A stretch of DNA of 8,308 nucleotides from Thermoanaerobaculia bacterium (GTDB lineage Bacteria > Bacteroidota > Bacteroidia > Chitinophagales > Saprospiraceae): contig JAKLJF010000107.1 of NCBI GenBank assembly GCA_023151335.1, positions 1 to 8,308 on the forward strand, read 5' to 3'. Positions 7,018 to 8,308 of the stretch are shown piece after piece. The position numbers and the translations under genes were made by a program. Each line of letters opens with the position of its first letter. The first letter of the stretch is position 1. The notes under the pieces were generated by a model. The model was given only the letters and a program-made list of their open reading frames with translations. It made no database searches and had not been told where the DNA came from.

Positions 7018-7048
7018 TTGATTAGCCGGCATAAAGGAGGTACTTTTA
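7018..7048 (+). promoter_or_regulatory. Possible promoter for the SRPBCC-DUF2306 operon
   Basis: TTG at 7018-7020 is followed after 20 bp by TACTTTTA (7041-7048), one mismatch from TAnnTTTG. A start near 7055 would place the G-rich tandem repeat at 7071-7131 in the 5' untranslated region. This is a weak match and no better candidate was found. Confidence 0.3.
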
Positions 7049-7070
7049 TTGTTAGTTTAGAAGGTTTATG

Positions 7071-7140
7071 AAGTTTAGAGGGGTTTAGAGGGTTTAGAGG
7101 GGTTTAGAGGGGTTTAGAGGGGTTTAGAGGGTTTAAACGG
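7071..7140 (+). repeat. G-rich tandem repeat (GTTTAGAGGG), G-quadruplex potential
   Basis: Units of 9-10 bp with consensus GTTTAGAGGG repeat about six times, with degenerate copies upstream (GTTTAG at 7055-7060 region, GGTTTATGA at 7063) and a decayed last one (GTTTAAACGG). There are six G-runs of 3-4 at 7080-7083, 7090-7092, 7099-7102, 7109-7112, 7119-7122 and 7129-7131, separated by loops of TTTAGA. This satisfies the usual G3+N1-7 pattern for an intramolecular G-quadruplex. It ends 16 nt before the ATG at 7148, so it probably lies in the leader or promoter of that operon and is sense-strand G-rich. Confidence 0.9.
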
Positions 7141-7147
7141 TTTGGAT

Positions 7148-7600
7148 ATGCCATCAAAACTCACAGCTTCCATTCGGATTGCCGCGACACCGGAACAGGT
7201 GTTCGATTATACGCAGGACTACGGCAAAAGGTTGTCCTGGGACACTTTTTTAAGAATTGCGCAACTCGAAGGGGCTGATAAAGCCGCTTCCGGGGTTAAA
7301 GCCTGGTGCGTATCCAAACACGGACTGGGAATGGAAACACAGTACGTTTCCTTTAACCGCCCGAACGTCACGGCGGTAAAAATGACCAAAGGGCCGTTAA
7401 TGTTCAAGACCTTTGCCGGTTCCTGGAAATTTGATGCCGCTGAAAATGCAGGTACAATAGTGACCTTCACCTATTCCTGGTCACTGCGGTTTCCATTTAA
7501 CCTGATCGGTCCACTGTTGTATTGGGTTTTGCTCTCCAATGTCGAACAGCGGCTGCGTGATTTGAAAAGCTGCATAGAACATGCGCGTGTAACTGCTTGA
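7148..7600 (+). CDS. SRPBCC-fold (polyketide cyclase/START-like) protein
   Basis: A 150-aa cytoplasmic protein with the pattern of the SRPBCC superfamily, helix-grip folds that hold hydrophobic ligands in a deep cavity. The opening SIRIAATPEQVFDYTQDYGKRLSWD (residues 8-32) is the classic first strand and helix (x-I-x-A-x-P-E-x-V-[FW]-x-x-[TL]-x-D). Later strands include GLGMETQYVSFNRPNVTAVKMTKGP, SWKFDAAENAGTIVTFTYSWSLRF, then a long C-terminal helix (YWVLLSNVEQRLRDLKSCIEHA) that closes the cavity. Length is normal for a single-domain member. ATG 7148 is preferred; a TTG two codons upstream (7142) is in frame but adds only two residues. It heads a tight operon: the next gene starts 2 nt after its stop. 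No catalytic residues can be assigned, so ligand and reaction are unknown. Confidence 0.85.
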   Translation: MPSKLTASIRIAATPEQVFDYTQDYGKRLSWDTFLRIAQLEGADKAASGVKAWCVSKHGLGMETQYVSFNRPNVTAVKMTKGPLMFKTFAGSWKFDAAENAGTIVTFTYSWSLRFPFNLIGPLLYWVLLSNVEQRLRDLKSCIEHARVTA

Positions 7601-7602
7601 AT

Positions 7603-8262
7603 ATGTTCAATCGAACCGACGTCAAACGCCAGTCTTTTTCTGTGGGCTGGCCCGCATTATGGTGGCTTTCCTACGCCTTTTTCTGCTACCTGATGCTGGA
7701 GATCACCCTGCAATATATTCCCGCACAAAACGACGTGGCTTTCCTGCGCATCAAGCAGGACGTGGCGCATTACTGGTACTATTTGCCGGCCTTTTTTATA
7801 CATGCTTACACGGCCGTACTGGTTTTACCGGCGGGTTTTACACAGTTTTCCGGCCGGTTACGGCGAAAATTCCCCTTGTTGCACCGGCGGATGGGTTATT
7901 TGTACGTAGGAACGGTTTTACTAGCCGCCGGGCCCACCGGGCTGATCATCGGCATACACGCCAACGGCGGCTGGTCGTCGCAGCTGGCGTTTTGCCTGTT
8001 GGCCGCGCTTTGGCTGATCTTTACGGGCCTGGCCTGGCAACGCGCGCGGCAAAAAAGTTGGGCAGCCCATCGCCGCTGGATGTTGCGTAGTTTTGCCCTG
8101 GCGCTGTCTGCCATAACCCTGCGGGCATGGAAATACGTATTGGTGGCCTTGTTTCACCCTCATCCGATGGACGTGTACCGCTGGGTAGCCTGGCTGGGTT
8201 GGGTGCTGAACCTGGCCGTTGTTGAAATCTTTATCTATTACCAAAGCAGAAAATTATCATGA
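7603..8262 (+). CDS. DUF2306 family six-helix inner-membrane protein
   Basis: A 219-aa integral membrane protein. Likely transmembrane helices lie near residues 17-37, 60-81, 97-117, 126-146, 163-184 and 193-213. Family hallmarks are HAYTAVLVLPAGFTQFSGRLRRKFPLLHRRMGYLYV (67-102) and AAHRRWMLRSFALALSAITLR (154-174), the conserved 'H-x-x-[TA] / lHR-x-x-GY / HRRWM-R-[SN][FY]' pattern of DUF2306. Conserved histidines 67, 94 and 156 near membrane faces could bind metal or heme, but this is unproven for the family. The ATG at 7603 is 2 nt after the preceding stop; an in-frame TTG at 7597 overlapping that stop (TTGA) is an alternative start adding two residues. The stop overlaps the next gene's ATG by 4 bp (ATGA), which indicates translational coupling. 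Confidence 0.9.
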   Translation: MFNRTDVKRQSFSVGWPALWWLSYAFFCYLMLEITLQYIPAQNDVAFLRIKQDVAHYWYYLPAFFIHAYTAVLVLPAGFTQFSGRLRRKFPLLHRRMGYLYVGTVLLAAGPTGLIIGIHANGGWSSQLAFCLLAALWLIFTGLAWQRARQKSWAAHRRWMLRSFALALSAITLRAWKYVLVALFHPHPMDVYRWVAWLGWVLNLAVVEIFIYYQSRKLS

Positions 8263-8308
8263 AGACATTCCTTCCCTTCCTGCTCATCATGCTGCTCTGT
8301 GGCTGTGG
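8259..8308 (+). CDS. Start of a lipoprotein gene, cut by the window end
   Basis: ATG at 8259 overlaps the DUF2306 stop as ATGA. The 16 visible residues, MKTFLPFLLIMLLCGC plus a partial glycine codon, form a lipoprotein signal peptide: a lysine, a hydrophobic core and a lipobox LCGC. The protein would be third in the operon and anchored in the outer or inner membrane after lipidation. Nothing can be said about its mature domain. Confidence 0.75.
   Translation, partial: MKTFLPFLLIMLLCGC

Noticed and set aside
7034..7060. Perfect Shine-Dalgarno AAGGAGG (7034-7040) with TTG at 7049
   Set aside because: The frame from that TTG closes after three codons (TTG TTA GTT TAG), and Bacteroidota rarely rely on such sites; treated as chance.
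7071..7140. CRISPR or coding repeat
   Set aside because: Units are 9-10 bp without spacers, and no open frame with sensible composition crosses them.

Overview
The window looks like a chromosomal fragment from a member of the Bacteroidota, probably a fairly GC-rich lineage of the Saprospiria/Chitinophagia type. Three things support this: two TonB-dependent receptors that open with a carboxypeptidase-regulatory-like (CNA-B-type) domain before the plug; promoter matches to the Bacteroidota consensus TTG-N19-TAnnTTTG; and start sites without convincing Shine-Dalgarno sequences. The genus is an inference; no RNA gene or other taxonomic marker is present.

Layout, left to right. (a) 1-57: a 7-bp tandem repeat abutting the stop codon of the first receptor gene. 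(b) 58-2652, minus strand: an intact 864-aa TonB-dependent receptor with a well-formed promoter at 2742-2771. (c) 2898-3428, plus strand: a 176-aa membrane-anchored protein of unknown function, divergent from the receptor, with its own -7 element at 2861-2868. (d) 3429-3764: a 336-bp gene-free stretch packed with repeats: two 52-bp tandem units, each a perfect 15-bp palindrome, followed by a 141-bp segment with 9-bp terminal inverted repeats and two internal hairpins. (e) 3765-6126, plus strand: a second TonB-dependent receptor of the hemoglobin/transferrin-receptor-like type, broken by a frameshift near 5280 where a short internal segment also seems to be missing. (f) 6130-6201: a perfect 27-bp stem hairpin between convergent genes. 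(g) 6206-about 7003, minus strand: a lipoprotein of unknown function with no canonical start codon ahead of its signal peptide. (h) 7071-7140: a G-rich tandem repeat with G-quadruplex potential. (i) 7148 to the window end, plus strand: a tightly packed operon of an SRPBCC-fold protein, a DUF2306 six-helix membrane protein and the start of another lipoprotein.

Functionally, the left two thirds is an outer-membrane uptake region: two TonB-dependent receptors and a small anchored protein that may serve the second receptor. The right end is a separate operon of unknown role. The most unusual part is the intergenic DNA. The sequence just past both receptor stop codons begins AATTG and runs into a 7- or 8-bp tandem repeat; in the complete case this repeat forms one arm of a long perfect hairpin. 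The 3429-3764 region looks like nested non-autonomous palindromic elements. I found no CRISPR array, phage gene, transposase, tRNA or rRNA.
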